The notes below the pieces were generated by a model, which was given only the letters and a program-made list of their open reading frames with translations, was not told the origin of the DNA and ran no database searches. From positions 11,247,730 through 11,311,729 of the forward strand of contig NC_134456.1 of assembly GCF_047948215.1 (NCBI RefSeq): a stretch of DNA of 64,000 nucleotides, read 5' to 3'. This DNA is from Lycorma delicatula. Taxonomy: Eukaryota; Arthropoda; Insecta; Hemiptera; Fulgoridae. Shown piece after piece: positions 46,291-58,743 of the stretch; positions within the stretch are counted from its first letter, which is position 1, and each line of letters opens with the position of its first letter. Both the position numbers and the translations under genes were made by a program.

Positions 46291-49200
46291 CCTTGCTGTA
46301 AGGGTCGGTCACATCAAAAATTGTTTCAGACATTAAACAGATTTGATACTGTGTCTATTAAGGGAGGTATGATTTTTTTGTCCTCAGACCCCATTTTTTC
46401 CACCCCCTGGGCCTGATATATTAGTTTATATCATACAACGCTACCTAGAAAGTTTTGGGGCCTTATCCAAATAGTACGAACAAATTTAATAAAAACTTAG
46501 ATTAACATCAGAGACTTTCAGTTGTAATATTTTAGGAATAAATTTTTTAAGTGATTAATGCAAAATTACAGTAGTTATATGTATAAATGCATATATACAT
46601 TATATATATGCATTATTATACATTTTATATATATACACATTTATATATATATAAATGTTTGAACTGATGGTTGTTTTGGGGTCTGGGGAATGTGAAATGC
46701 AAAGATATGTCAACATTTTCAGGAAGTTGAATCATGGTACCCATTACAACAGGTAGCATTCTTATGAAATCTATCTAAAATGTGAATTCAAATAATTTTC
46801 ATTCCATTTGAATTATTTATTTTTTATATTTTAATTTTATATTTTTTTATATTTTTTATTTTCACATATTTACTGTAATATTATTTCATGTGTATATTTT
46901 AAATAGTTGTATTTTTATGTCCCTTTGATCAAAGGTTTTCAAGGTTTCCCTTAATTTATCAAATAAACATCTTGAAAATAAAAGGCAGTTTCATGTGGTT
47001 TTATTTTTTTTATGGAGTAAATATATTATATATATATATATATATATATAAAATATGTATATAATTTTATGAATATAAATAAATCTTTTATTTACATATT
47101 TATAAAATAAAATTATAAACCTATAAACCTATAAAAAATCTGTTATGAAAAACTCTTGAAAGTAAAATAAAAGAAAAAACACTTAAAATGAATTTAGGCT
47201 GACTGGATTACAAAAATAATTTTTTCATACATTTACATAAAATAAGCCCAATTTAAAAATGATAATGATTTAAAAATGTGACTTATCATTACAACATAAA
47301 AATTAATTCCAAAAAACTAAAGAATTGTACCATTTACATAAATACCCCACATGTGGCGTTAATTACTGCTGTCATCGAATGTAGTGAAAATTTTCTTTTT
47401 GTAGCAATAACAATTTTCTCACCTCCGTACATCCATGAAAAAGTTTGTTAATCATCTTCCATTACAGTTTATCCAGGAAAATTAATTTTAGGATTACTAG
47501 AGGGAACATCTCAAAATTAAAAAGTAATTATAGAAATCTCTGGATTTGGTTGCAAGGGTTTAAAAAAAACAATTAGTATGGGGTCAACTTAGACTTAGGA
47601 AACTCCTGTTTTTAAATCTGTTTAAAACTTTAATCCTTAAGCTCAGTTCATTGTAACCAAAGAGAAAAATTATTATCACATTTTAATTAATGAAAGTAAT
47701 TATCTTTATTAACAATTAATAGTTTATATCCATTATCAATAATAATAACATTTCACCTAGGTTTTGACCACTGTTTTCATTATTTTAATCAAATATTTGG
47801 ATTAAACCTCTATTTTTATACCTATTGATTACTCTGCTTACATTTCTGGGGAGACGAGCAAAGTTCTGTAAGGATATTTGGACTGCATAAATGGGAAGAT
47901 TGAGTAATGTATTTTTTACTAATGTTTCCCATATTGCATTTTATGCATTTTCTATTACCTTCTTTAGTAATTGTTTTTTGATTCACAGTTAAATGTTTGC
48001 AATTAATGATATTTGTAATAAAATATATATTGTGAAGCGTTCTTTGAGAGATATGCTTAATTAAAAATAGTCAACTAAAATCTTGGAATAATTTTTAACT
48101 ATTTAATGTGTAATGTATAACTACTGTGCGCATCACTAAAAATGTTATACATTTTTTTTTACATACTTACATAAGTATGAAAGAAAGGTTATGCATAAAA
48201 TTTAAGAATTAACCTTTAACTTCTTTGTACTACATCTTATAATATTTAAATAAACTCACCATTTTACACAGAAAAGTGTACAAAATAACTTTTTACTTTT
48301 ACTTTTTACACAGCTTTTACAATTGTTTTTGTAGTTGTGAGTACTTAGATATCAGAAGCGCTGTTTATAGTTAACTTTCTCAGAATAATTATGTTCATTA
48401 AGTAACAAGTCCATGTGGTGAATTGAATATCAGCTACATTTTACATCAGGAACTAGGCATGCTTACAAAGTATGCAAGACCAAAGGAAACAATTTCACTT
48501 TAATTTTCTTGGAAATGATTTGTAACGTGTCATGTCAGATCATCTTAAGCTTTACAGTTATGTTGCTTAATAATTCAAAGTATACCTTAATAACAATCTT
48601 TAGAAAATATTTTATTTTATTACTGGATTCTTTTTTTAAATTAATTTTCAAACTTAACAAAAAATACATACTTTATTATTTATTGTAAAACGATGTTTGG
48701 CCGATACAGTGGTTGATACAACTAATTTTGTGCTAATATTTATATTGAAAATGTATAAACACATTATGCAAGAGAATAATGGTGAAAACCTTTAGATAGA
48801 AGTTACAAAGATCAATTGGCTTTCAGGAACAATTACAAGGAACAATTAATTACAGTTAACATAAATATGTTTGCTTACGAAAAAAATATTTCTGGAAAAC
48901 CATCTCTACAAAATAAAAGGTATTATGAGATTTGATTCAGGTGGTTGCAGTAAAGCTTCAACTTGTAAATTTAGGAATAAGATTTAAGAAAGGTTTGGAC
49001 TTGTTATGATCAATATATCTGACAGTACTGCTAAATTAACATTCAGTATTTTAAATATAATTATTTAGATACTGATATTAACATTTTGAAGTACGTTTAA
49101 TGGACATTTAAATTGTATCCATGTGGCTAAATTTCAAGTGTATGTGTATTTATGATAGTATAGGTACATTTATGACCCCGACAGATGGCTCTGGAAGGAG

Positions 49201-50156
49201 TTGAAATAGAGTAGTGCAATCTGCTGCCACAACACTTAGGAGCAATTGAGGTAATGCCGAAGACAAACCTTTTAGTACAGAAAGGAAATAAAACCAGTGC
49301 ATTCATAAGACTTTATGAAATTGACAGTTTCATTTATGTTTTCCTTCATTATATTTTTTATAAAAAAGGTGTTTTCCCTTGTGAGTTACACATGCATGCT
49401 TATGTCTACATAGGCATGTCCAGTATCATATCTACTTTATTTTCAATACTACTTTCTACCTTAGATATTTATAATATTTACTTAAATATATTATTTCTAT
49501 TTACATGTTTTATTATACATTTTTTTGAGGAAACAGAGTAAATAATACTGCAAAAATTATATAAAATAAAGCGATTAAAGGGGAAAAAATGATTGCTATT
49601 TTATACATATAAAAAATTATGAGTTAATATTTCTTGGTTGGATATCATAATTAAAACAGAAGCAAAAAATATTCATCACAAATAAATCACCTACATATAT
49701 GGTAAAAATTAATACAAATATACGCCCATAAAATACTTAGATCACTACTTAAATAAATATATTATTTATATACTTTTTTATATACTTATAAGTATATAAA
49801 AAAATGAGTTTGGTGGGTCTCCATGAATAACAGAAGGAATTACAACAGCATTTTCTTGAATGGATCACAGGAAACTACAGTATAATTCTGAATCACAGCA
49901 TTTTCAAAAACTACATCATTATAAAAAGAAAAAATACTACAGCCCATTCTAATGCTTAAAAATAATACATGAAATATTGGTAACTGTAAAGTATATACCT
50001 GAAGTGATAAAATAAGTTAAAATTAAGAGGCGTTCATAGAAATTAAGTATGTACTATTTTATTATACATTCAAAAATGAATAAAATTCAGTTAATTATTT
50101 TTTAATTATTACTATGTAAAATTCATAATATTGTTCCGGCAAAAAAATATTTTAAT
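46291..50156. other. AT-rich DNA with (TA)n tracts, no gene
   Basis: TA-rich tracts at about 46590-46655 and 47027-47050. The open frame at 49254-49541 is hydrophobic and AT-driven, without start or splice context. No other feature supported. Confidence 0.4.
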
Positions 50157-50860
50157 TTAAAAAAAATTAATTACCATCTTTGTGAATTCTGACATCTTTG
50201 ATATCGCGTCCCGCGCCCGTTCGGTCTGCAGCATAGTCCTCATGATGTTATCGAGAGTAACTATGACAACACAGTTTTTCCTGTGGTGCAAGAACCGGAC
50301 GCATCCGAATGCTGTGCGTTCTGCGGCGTCCTCGCTTTCGCAATAGTCACACTTGGCGGAGGGTCTCAATGATCTGCGCACAGGTATTTTTTAAAGCCAC
50401 TGTGACCGATCAGGACCAGAATCAACTAGTAACAACACCAGTTCTCATGCTTCCGGTTACACGTTCTCTGAGACCCGGGATCAGTCTATCGGTCATCTAT
50501 CTCTTCTGCCACCTTAAGACATTCAATGGCTCCTCTCCTCCCGCCTTACTACCTCCTGGTACATTGCTACAACGGCAGCAACGCCAGAGATGTTCCTGTA
50601 ACTCTGTACAGAGATGGAGATATCTCTGTACAGCCGGTTAAGAATTGTCCTTCCCTATTTCAGTTCTACAGATCAGGCTGGTGCTTCTTACAACACTATC
50701 GAGAGCACCACCTGTGACAAGACCCTCTGCTTTGATGTGCGGGAACCTCGAATTTGGTCATCGTCCGATCGATGACGGCATTCTGGGATACCTAATGGGG
50801 TGGTGTCTGATCCATGATAACGTACGTTCTCATGTTGCTTAAACAGAACTTACGTGATCT
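50157..50860 (-). pseudogene. R1-clade retrotransposon, C-terminal remnant
   Basis: Minus strand, GC-rich island. MTDRLIPGLRE (about 50505-50470), SGFKKYLCRSLRPSAKCDYC and ESEDAAERTAFGCVRFLHHR follow the R1-type C-terminus (..LIP....W, GHG.F..YL, a CxxC...H....C knuckle). The knuckle histidine (usually AEHT) is AERT here. Downstream LDNIMRTMLQTERA is the usual last helix. Upstream to 50860 the frame is broken. It is probably unrelated in origin to the other two R1-like pieces, given its opposite strand. Confidence 0.75.
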
Positions 50861-52060
50861 AGTTTTCGTGTGTTTTTTAAATTAAAGTAATGTTTGACTG
50901 GAAAACGAATTTAGATAAATGAAAACGTCCACCCAAACTGTCATCGGACACACGGTCGAATTAAAAAAGAATCATCAAGCTTTTCTCCGGAACTGAAAAA
51001 TGCTTGGTTGTCAAAGCAACCGTGATTAAAAAAACAGTTTAATACAAATTTCCAATTTAAATAACAAGGATTTTGGATTACAATAAATTACAGTTAGGAT
51101 AAGAACAGGCTATTGTTCTTTAATTACTAATAAAACATGTAATTAAGGAAAAGGGAAATCCTATTCAAAATTCGAACCGAAATAACAATGTCTTTCAAAA
51201 ACCATAATAAAGCTTGAACGATTAACTCTAATGAAATATATTTAAATATACTATTCTTTATGTATTCTCGTAAATAATTATGGGAATTTCCAAATTTTAC
51301 AACCAAGAAAGCAGATCAAGAAACCAAGACAAATCAAAACTAACTGCAGGAGAAATCTCAACTTTTACATAAAGCTCGTTAAGGTAACACTTTTGAAAAG
51401 ATACAATTTTTTAGTGGTTAATACTAAGATATTTATTTTTACATTCATAATATACTGCAAGAAATATAAGAGAATACTACATAATTCTAGTTTTTAATCA
51501 TCAGTTATAATATTACAAAACTCTAATTATTAATCATTAGATGTAATAATCTAAAAACATAAATTTTGATTGCGATCGGATAAAAAGACATCATTAAAAA
51601 TAATCTACGTGATAATATTTATTTAAATTTTTCATTAAAAAGAAAAAAAAATCGGCTTAAGTTACCTGGAAGAAACTTATTCTGTAACAATAGCTTTTGA
51701 GAACTTGTTAGTTTTTAAATTAGTTAATATTTTTCACGATTATATATGCAAACATATTTTTATTTATTCTTTGTTAATTAAAAAATTACTTTTATTTACA
51801 AAACAAAATGAAAAAATTCACTAGTACTTATATTCACACAATTTTACAGCATTCATTGAAAATATAACCAATTACTTATGTAAGTAACTGAATAATTACA
51901 GATTTAAAAATATACTTATTTTAGAAATAAAATAATCTGCTTAAAAGCTAAAAAACATATTGTACGAAATATGCATTTTTGTTTTGTAGATTATAAAGAC
52001 ACAATTTTTAACTTAAATCGATATTTTACAAGATTCCTATAGATTTACCGCTTACTATTA
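50861..52060. other. AT-rich DNA downstream of the EF-hand gene, nothing seen
   Basis: No coding pattern. This includes the space past the gene's likely 3' end. Confidence 0.4.
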
Positions 52061-52106
52061 TGCAAAAATTATCAGAAAGCCAATAGGCTTTCTGATAATT
52101 TTTGCA
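52061..52106. repeat. perfect 21-bp hairpin past the EF-hand gene
   Basis: Arms 52061-52081 and 52086-52106 are exact reverse complements (TGCAAAAATTATCAGAAAGC plus one base) around a 4-nt loop. On the minus strand it begins about 19 nt after the likely poly(A) signal. It could act in 3' end formation or be a small foldback. Confidence 0.85.
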
Positions 52107-52124
52107 TCCGTATCCATATCGGAG

Positions 52125-52130
52125 TTTATT
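52125..52130 (-). terminator. candidate polyadenylation signal AATAAA
   Basis: AATAAA on the minus strand about 91 nt after the stop codon of the EF-hand gene. It is a plausible 3' end signal, but such hexamers are common by chance in AT-rich DNA. Confidence 0.45.
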
Positions 52131-52220
52131 CTGTTCAAATTTACTATTTTTTGATACTAATTTTGTACTTTTTTGTCACATTAAAAAATATAAAATAAAA
52201 TTAAAAAATTTTACATTACT

Positions 52221-52416
52221 TTAAAAATGCTTATCTTTAAAAATATCTTTAAATTCACTAAAAGATAATTTTCCATCTTTATCATGATCTGATGCATTTA
52301 AAATTTTATCTACTTTATCGTCACTCGGTTCTTCACCAACTGCTTTTAACATGTTCTTTAAATCTCCTCGTTCAATAAAACCATCTGCGTTTGAATCCCA
52401 CATCTCAAATGTAAAT
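52221..52416 (-). CDS. four-EF-hand calmodulin-like protein, exon 2 (C-terminal)
   Basis: 196 nt, entered through acceptor ATTGACAG at 52417; with exon 1 this makes 600 nt, 199 codons plus stop. It carries EF-hand 3 (loop D142-D153, DSNADGFIERGD) and EF-hand 4 (loop D178-E189, DHDKDGKLSFSE), ending FKDIFKDKHF. Loop 4 has all calcium ligands. Loop 3 has aspartate at position 12 instead of the usual glutamate, as does loop 2, which usually lowers calcium affinity or favours magnesium. The long A-run just inside the intron matches a T-rich acceptor tract on the minus strand. Confidence 0.9.
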
Positions 52417-52430
52417 CTGTCAATTTTGTA

Positions 52431-53000
52431 AAAAAAAAAAAAACAAAAAAACAATAAAATATATGTAGTAATATTATAATCTTTATATTCTATTAATTAG
52501 TCATAATAATGTATAATTACATCGCGTACAACAAACGATGAATGTCTCCTTTTAATTTACGAACCTTATCAGTAAATATTTGAAATTTTTTTTATAGTTA
52601 TCTATAAAAAAATTCATAGCAGTTAATTAAAAAATAAAATTAACAAGAGTAAAATGTTCAGAACCTTTTAAATAAATTGAAATCTGAAGGTGCATTTTAA
52701 AAGTTATAGTCATCACAATAGTTATACATAAACATTTAAATTAAATTAATGGAACACAACAAGCAAAAATAAACAAAAATTTATAGTGCTGAACACCATG
52801 AAAACAATACTTATCGATGAATACTTATATACTAACACTTCCCGTGAAGTATTTTTTATGATTTTCTTTTATATTCAACACTATTCGACAACCACGCTTT
52901 TTCAAAACAGACATCTGTCTTAGAATTTATTTTCAAAATAAGTGATCATTCTTTTTTTTACAAAAAAAATATTATTTATAAGCACGTATGACTACTTGAT
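52431..53000. other. start of the 7.4 kb intron, no feature
   Basis: AT-rich sequence without coding pattern. Confidence 0.4.
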
Positions 53001-53238
53001 TAGACTTTCATTCGATAATTTATCTACTACATAAAGTTTAATTTTTCATTTCAATATAAGACATTTTTATTAATTTTACATGAAACTCTATGGAGAATTC
53101 AATCTTAATCTGAATGCAAAAAATTAAATCAAAAACACATTCTATCAAGCTTAAACTTTCATTAGATCGTTTTCCTACTACGTGAAATTTCTTTTATATT
53201 TCAATATAAGAATTTTTTTCTACATGCAACTCTAAGCC
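53001..53238 (+). repeat. degenerate direct repeat, two units of about 90 bp
   Basis: Units 53001-53091 and 53151-53238 share ACTTTCATT.GAT, CTACTAC, ATTTCAATATAAGA and ACATG.AACTCTA in order. Diverged tandem copies about 150 bp apart. Confidence 0.55.
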
Positions 53239-53239
53239 T

Positions 53240-54249
53240 AAACATATTTATGTTGAGCTGATGGTTTTTGCAAACCATTTATATATTAGATATCAACGAA
53301 AGAGATGTTATGAAAAAAATGTCTCCTACTTACCTTTAAATAGTATTCTTAATATTGTTTCGTACCACCTTATTGAATTCATCCTGTAGAATTCTTTGTG
53401 ATAAAAACAATATGCGTCGTATTAGAATGATAACTGGAATCGAACAACTAACCCACATCGTTATTCGACTTATTTTCAGTCGAAAACACGGGACTTTGAT
53501 CAAACTTGACCGGTTCGTCGAAAGAGATTTCAGAGTAAGTTATAACCTTTATTTGGAAATAATTGGGCTGCTTGGATAAGAAGAGTTTTTCTATTATAGT
53601 ATATTTTTAGAATTGTTGTATATGTTCTACATGGTATATACTCCGAGCTGACAATATTTTGTCACCTCTGCTAACTTCAGATTACATGAAAGTTCGTGTT
53701 ACCCTGCTTGGACCAGTATTTGTCCTTTCTTGAACTTCAGGTCGCTCCGGTTTCTTTAAAATGCACAGGAGCAACCTAAATTATTACCGGAGTAAAAAGC
53801 ATTTTTTTCCGTGAGTGCATTTCTAATACAGAGCCTCAATGTCCATGAAGTTAAAAAGGTTATTAATGCGGGGTTAGTAGAAGAACTCATCTAATTCTCC
53901 GATTATGTAAAAAAATATTATTACAGTGTAAAAAGACCGGTATAGTGGACCTGAGTATCGGGTTCCTAACAATTACGAAGAAAGTAATAGAAAATATAAT
54001 AACGGGAGGAATCCAGAAAGGGGCTTAAAGAAACCCTTTCAGTAAAGTAACAGGTCCGTCTAACAATCATCTTTTGTAATATTTCCCACTGACATACCTA
54101 AACAGATTTCCGTTCCGTGAGAAGAGTTAACGGACCAAGTTAGGAAATGCATGGAAACGAAAGGGCTCGGTAGGTAAACGAAAGCAGGTAAATAAGGTAG
54201 GAATACAAATACTCTGGGAAAGACCAATTAAAAATCAGATCCGCGTGGA
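53240..54249. other. unassigned intronic DNA, no gene supported
   Basis: 53360-54250 is less AT-rich than usual and may be a decayed mobile element; short plus-strand words such as MLVTKC-type reading frames were not convincing. No family recognised. Confidence 0.3.
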
Positions 54250-54365
54250 AAGTCTGTGAGATGTTGCCTGCGAGATGGAGTCTGCAATGTGAGTCTGCGA
54301 GATAAAGTTTGGAATTTGAGTTCTGCGAGTCAGTCAGCGAGAGTATTCTGCGAGGAGGTCAGTGA
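54250..54365 (+). repeat. minisatellite with TCTGCGAGA-like units
   Basis: TCTGTGAGATG, CCTGCGAGATGGAG, GTCTGCGAGATAAAG, TTCTGCGAGTCAG and ATTCTGCGAGGAG recur within 115 bp; units of about 12-25 bp, irregular. Family R copy 6 begins about 105 bp downstream. Confidence 0.6.
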
Positions 54366-54469
54366 AGGAGCAAATTTCGAGTGCAGGTTCTGAAACTAAG
54401 GTAAGGTACGCGAAAACAAGACATGGTTCGGTGAATCACTAAGGCTACAAGTGGAAGAGATAATGTATT

Positions 54470-54883
54470 AGTCTGATTCGAATCGATGAACCCTTGTAAG
54501 ATCCAAATATTTTATTAATTAAAATTTTATTTGGCTATAATTCTGGAACCGATGAAAATAAGTACCAAATATGATATTTGAAAAGGTCTCAATAAGAGCT
54601 TATTACTACAGAAAAGTACAAAATCCAATATTTGGATTTTGGGCTTTTTTGGACACTTTTGGTTCAGTCGATTGCAATCAAAAAGGAAGGTGCACAACTA
54701 GATGGTTACAAAAGTCCTAAATCCAAAATTTCTTTTTGAGTTATGCGAGACATACGTACGTACAGACGTCACGTCAAAACTAGTCAAAATTGATTCAGCG
54801 ATCGTCAAAATGGATATTTCCGGTGAAATGTGAAAACTGAAATCTTTCGCAATCACAATCCTTCCTTTACTTCGTACAAGGAA
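54470..54883 (+). repeat. family R repeat, copy 6 (3' part)
   Basis: AGTCTGATTCGAATCGATGA to CAATCACAATCCTTCC and TTTACTTCGTACAAGGAAAT. It matches copy 3 along its length, with one small gap (CTACGGCTAATCG lost). Confidence 0.8.
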
Positions 54884-56119
54884 ATAAAAATAAAAATATG
54901 TAGAAGGAAAATGATCGAATGAAAGTTTAACCTTGAGAGAATGTATTTTGATTTCGTTTTCTGCATAGAGTACCAGTAGAATTAATAAAAACAACTTTAT
55001 GTAGTAAGTCAAATTATCGAATAAAAGTTTAAATCACAAAGTAGTGCGGACCATAAAGTCATACGTGCTCATAAATAAGTTTCTGTAAAAAAAAAAAATT
55101 ATCACTTATTTCGAAAATAAATTCAGAGACAAATTTCTGTTTTGAAAAAGAAAATGCGAAAAAACAGATTTTATATGTTTGAAAAATATTTAATATAAAT
55201 ATTAAATAAATCATGAAAAATACCTAACGGGATGCATTTTATAAATATATCCTCTGTATAAAACTTTGAGGTTCAAAAATTTCCAAACTACTACATCAGT
55301 TTTATTAAAATAATTTAGATATGCATGTTAAAATTTGATAATTGGTAGAGTTATTTTTGACTCGTTCTTGATAGATCAGTATTAACTGATCTCGATCGGA
55401 CCACTTCTTAAGCCTGAATATTTTTAAAGTAGTTACCGTGGGACTTTGATGCGTTCCAATAAAAAAACAAGAATGCTAATCGAAAAACTTTTGCACATAA
55501 GATTACATTTTTATTCAGGACTCTTAAAATATTTAAAATATTTCTATTTAATAAAATGAATTTGAGGGTACAGATGGTGTCAAAAACCCCTATTTTAAAG
55601 ATTACAGAGGGGTGCCTCTCTGTCAAGTTGACATACTTTAAAGAGTGGGCGCTAGCAACGCCCCTTGAAATAATAAAACTGCAAAGCTTTAGCACAGTGT
55701 ACCCGTTACGATAAGAAAGAATATTTTCATACAAAGTTGTTTAAGTAGAAATACATTAGTTAAGTATTGATTACTATGTACTGAAAATGTATTTTTCTTT
55801 TTCAGTTAATATCTTTTCTCCTTTTTAATATTTGCTCTCTGTTTTATAATTTTTATTTTACTAAATCGCCTTGTATGTACTGATAATTACAACCCATTAT
55901 CGGGTGAACAACTTAAAATCCAATCAACCTGGCTCATACTGCTGTTAAGTATTAACTTTAACACTGTTACCGTTAACTACTGCTGTATGTGATTCAACTA
56001 CCTTCGCTATTGGTCGTGTATATACAAATTTTCTCTATAGTTACCAGGTGTAAAAACTGTACATGGTTCAATATAGTTAAGTATAAATTCGTTCTTTGCA
56101 GTTTTGTTTTTCTAAACCG
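54884..56119. other. intronic DNA, no gene supported
   Basis: A 108-codon minus frame at 55408-55734 has no recognisable domain and looks like the antisense of a repeat-type sequence (GAGGGGTGCCTCTCTGTC, AACGCCCCTTGAAATA on the plus strand). Confidence 0.35.
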
Positions 56120-56443
56120 GTTTATTTTCTTGAAACCCACCGGGTTGGCCTAGTGATGAATGCGTCTTCCCAAATCAGCTGATTTGGAAGTCGACAGTTC
56201 CAGCGTTCAAGTCTTAGTAAAGGCAGTTATTTTTACACGGATTTGAATACTATATCGTGGATAGCGGTGTTCTTTGCTGGTTGAGTTTCGATTAACCACA
56301 CATCTCAGGAATGGTCGAACTGAGAATGTACTAGACTACACTTCATTTACACTCATACATATCATCCTCTGAAGTATTATCTGAACGGTAGTTCCCGGAG
56401 GCTAAACAGGAAAAAGAAAAAGAAACAAAGTTTATTTTCTTGA
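56120..56443 (+). mobile_element. SINE-A copy 4 with perfect target-site duplication
   Basis: The body is 56134-56429. A perfect 14-bp duplication, GTTTATTTTCTTGA, lies at 56120-56133 and 56430-56443. Head TTGGCCTAGTGATG (A box), palindrome AAATCAGCTGATTT (56177-56190), B box GCGTTCAAGTC (56212-56222), body, and tail CAGGAAAAAGAAAAAGAAAC. Plus orientation, inside the long intron of the minus-strand EF-hand gene. Confidence 0.92.
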
Positions 56444-56454
56444 GGAAAGGGCAA

Positions 56455-57310
56455 CTTATGCACGATCTGCATCCTTTAAAAAAAAAAAACGTGTCAAACA
56501 TTTGTGGAGAATTTCCGAATGCCAGAATCCCAGCTGAATAGCATATACGATCTGATTAAAAAATGGCGTCAATTTCACGGGGTCGATTTCAAATGCAAAA
56601 AGAAATATGTAACCTCCTGTTAGGATTGTAAAGGCCATAGACGATATTCAAAGAATTTCTTCCGAAAATGTAAGTTATCACAACAGAATAGTGTAAAATG
56701 CCTTACGTCGTAAGATTTTTCAAGATTTATGTTTGAAACCATACCTTTAATAAGTTAAAAGAAAACATTAACTGAATACGTCTTTAACTATTGCGGCTGG
56801 CTTGTCAAAAACATTGTTGATAAACAAATATACTCGAATCTATATTTCATGTCGAACGAGAAGCGATTTCATTTATCTGAGCATGGCAATTCGCACACCA
56901 GATATTAGATGACTGAAAATCCTCACCGGATAATTAAGCACCCATGTTTATATCCGATTTTAAATACAGAAATGTAAAACTTGAAAAGAATTCTACCCTC
57001 GGTTAACAGATCATCAAAAAGGGTACGGCTTCTTCCAAAGACGAAGCAGAGTCAAACAACAAACGATACACTAACACGCGTTCCCCAAATTTGTCTAGTT
57101 GCAATTTTTCCTTAAATAGCTATTTCAAGAATTGAATTTATGAATCAGATCCCTTCCCCACCATCGATGAAATCAAGGAAAACGTTCGACAAGAATGAGG
57201 ACTGCATTGACAACGTTTTGCATCGGGTGGCACCTAATTTCATCACTTGAGCAAAAAAGTGTTTCGATGCGCAGGGTCTTCATTTCGAGCATCTTTTGTA
57301 AGAATATGGT
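56455..57310 (+). pseudogene. Tc1/mariner-superfamily transposase remnant
   Basis: Decayed plus-strand transposase. Words in order: IYDLIKKWRQFHGVDFKCKK (56550-56610, helix-turn-helix region), a linker, then FMSNEKRFHLSEHGNSHTRY (56847-56906), which matches the FSDEAHFHLSGYVN..N region with the first catalytic aspartate replaced, then TENPHRI near 56915, and late in the fragment TIDEIKENVRQE and LHFEHLL as in the C-terminal end of these proteins. Many stops; no terminal repeats seen. It follows SINE-A copy 4 directly. Confidence 0.6.
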
Positions 57311-58461
57311 AAATACGTAAACTTTTTCTAAAGAAAATATGAAATTTAATATACGCTTTCATTTTTTATTTTATTCATAAATGTTACATGTAGTAACTGT
57401 ATTAAATCTGTATCGGTTTCGTTGTAAGTTGGTCACCCGATACAGCGATAATGTATTCTAAGATATAATCAAAATCCTCTCTTAAGTTACCTGTTTTCAT
57501 AAAGGTTGGGTTTAAGAATTCTTTTTTGTAAACAAATTTAAATTTATTTTTTTATTCTATATAATTATGAAAAAACTGCGAATGAAAAGTTAATTTATAT
57601 CACCCAGTTTTTATATCAGATGTGTATCGTCAAATATATAATCTTGGAGATATGTGATTTATGTTCTTGTTTAATCTGCAGTATAAGCATTAAAAATAAA
57701 TCTGATTATTAGGTCCAATAAGGAGGAGATTTTTAAACAAAGTGCAATTCAGTTCTTAGTAAAGATTAGAAGTACTTTTTTACCAGTGAAACGTGAATTA
57801 TAGAAAAATTTACTGAATTCTACGCTTAAACAAAGCCGCTAAAAGTTCTTTTAACAGCCTGTCAAGATCGATAGTTGAAATAACTTAATTTATATTAAAA
57901 TCTAAATGCTTTAAAAAATATTGTGAACTTAATGATTAACGACTTTCTTTATATCTATATAATAATAAATAAATTGCTTACACAGAAATTTTTTTTTTCC
58001 ATAAAAGAAACTCCGAGGCTAATTATAGAGAATCAAAACTGTTCAAATAATATAAACAAACAAATAGTTACGAATTTAAGTCAAAAATATTTATAGTTTT
58101 TTTTTTTTGTATTTTCTATAAAGAAAATTACCTTGTATCTGAAAACCTTTTAGAGGAAAAAATTACATTTTGAGAAAAAAGAAATTTATTAATTTCTAAA
58201 AAAAATTAGGATCTTTGATAAAAATAGCAAACTAGAAAATCCAAACTGCAGAAACAAAATTGTAAACCAAGACTCTTAACTTATCTCAATTTGATTTTAA
58301 TTTTTATGTGGACGAAACTATAAGGGACTGAAGGATAAATTTGAATATGAAGTAAAATTCTAAAGAGAATATTAATAGACATTAATATTTACGGTTATTA
58401 ATCTTTTGGGAGAAACCAATAAATGTTAATTACTGAAATGAGTCATTTTCATTCCTCATTA
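57311..58461. other. AT-rich intronic DNA, nothing supported
   Basis: No coding pattern or recognised repeat. Confidence 0.4.
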
Positions 58462-58743
58462 AATTATATATTAATTACTCATTTTCATTAGTAAGGTAGT
58501 AAATTCATTTTTAATTATTTCAAACAAATTACAAATATTCTTGATTTACTTTAGAAAGTAAATAAAGATATTTGTAATTTGTTTGAAATAATTAAAAATG
58601 AATTTACTACCTTACTAATGAAAATGAGTAATTAATATATAATTTCTCATTTTCATTAGTAAGGTAGTAAATTCATTTTTAATTATTTCAAACAAATTAC
58701 AAATATCTTTATTTACTTTTTAAAGTAAATCAAGAATATTTGT
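58462..58743. repeat. three-arm palindrome (A, A', A and part of A')
   Basis: Arm 1 58462-58552, arm 2 58555-58644 (reverse complement of arm 1, with 77 consecutive matching bases at the outer end), arm 3 58646-58719 (reverse complement of arm 2 and so like arm 1), and a stub, arm 4 58722-58743. Small differences in the loop (AATATTCTTGAT against AATATCTTTAT) show that arm 3 copies the complement of arm 2, and the stub copies the complement of arm 1. Confidence 0.9.

Noticed and set aside
50309..50842. Plus-strand frames of 60-110 codons
   Set aside because: Antisense of the R1-like remnant, which has recognisable landmarks on the minus strand.
55408..55734. 108-codon minus-strand frame
   Set aside because: No domain, and the plus strand looks like repeat DNA; no splice or start support.
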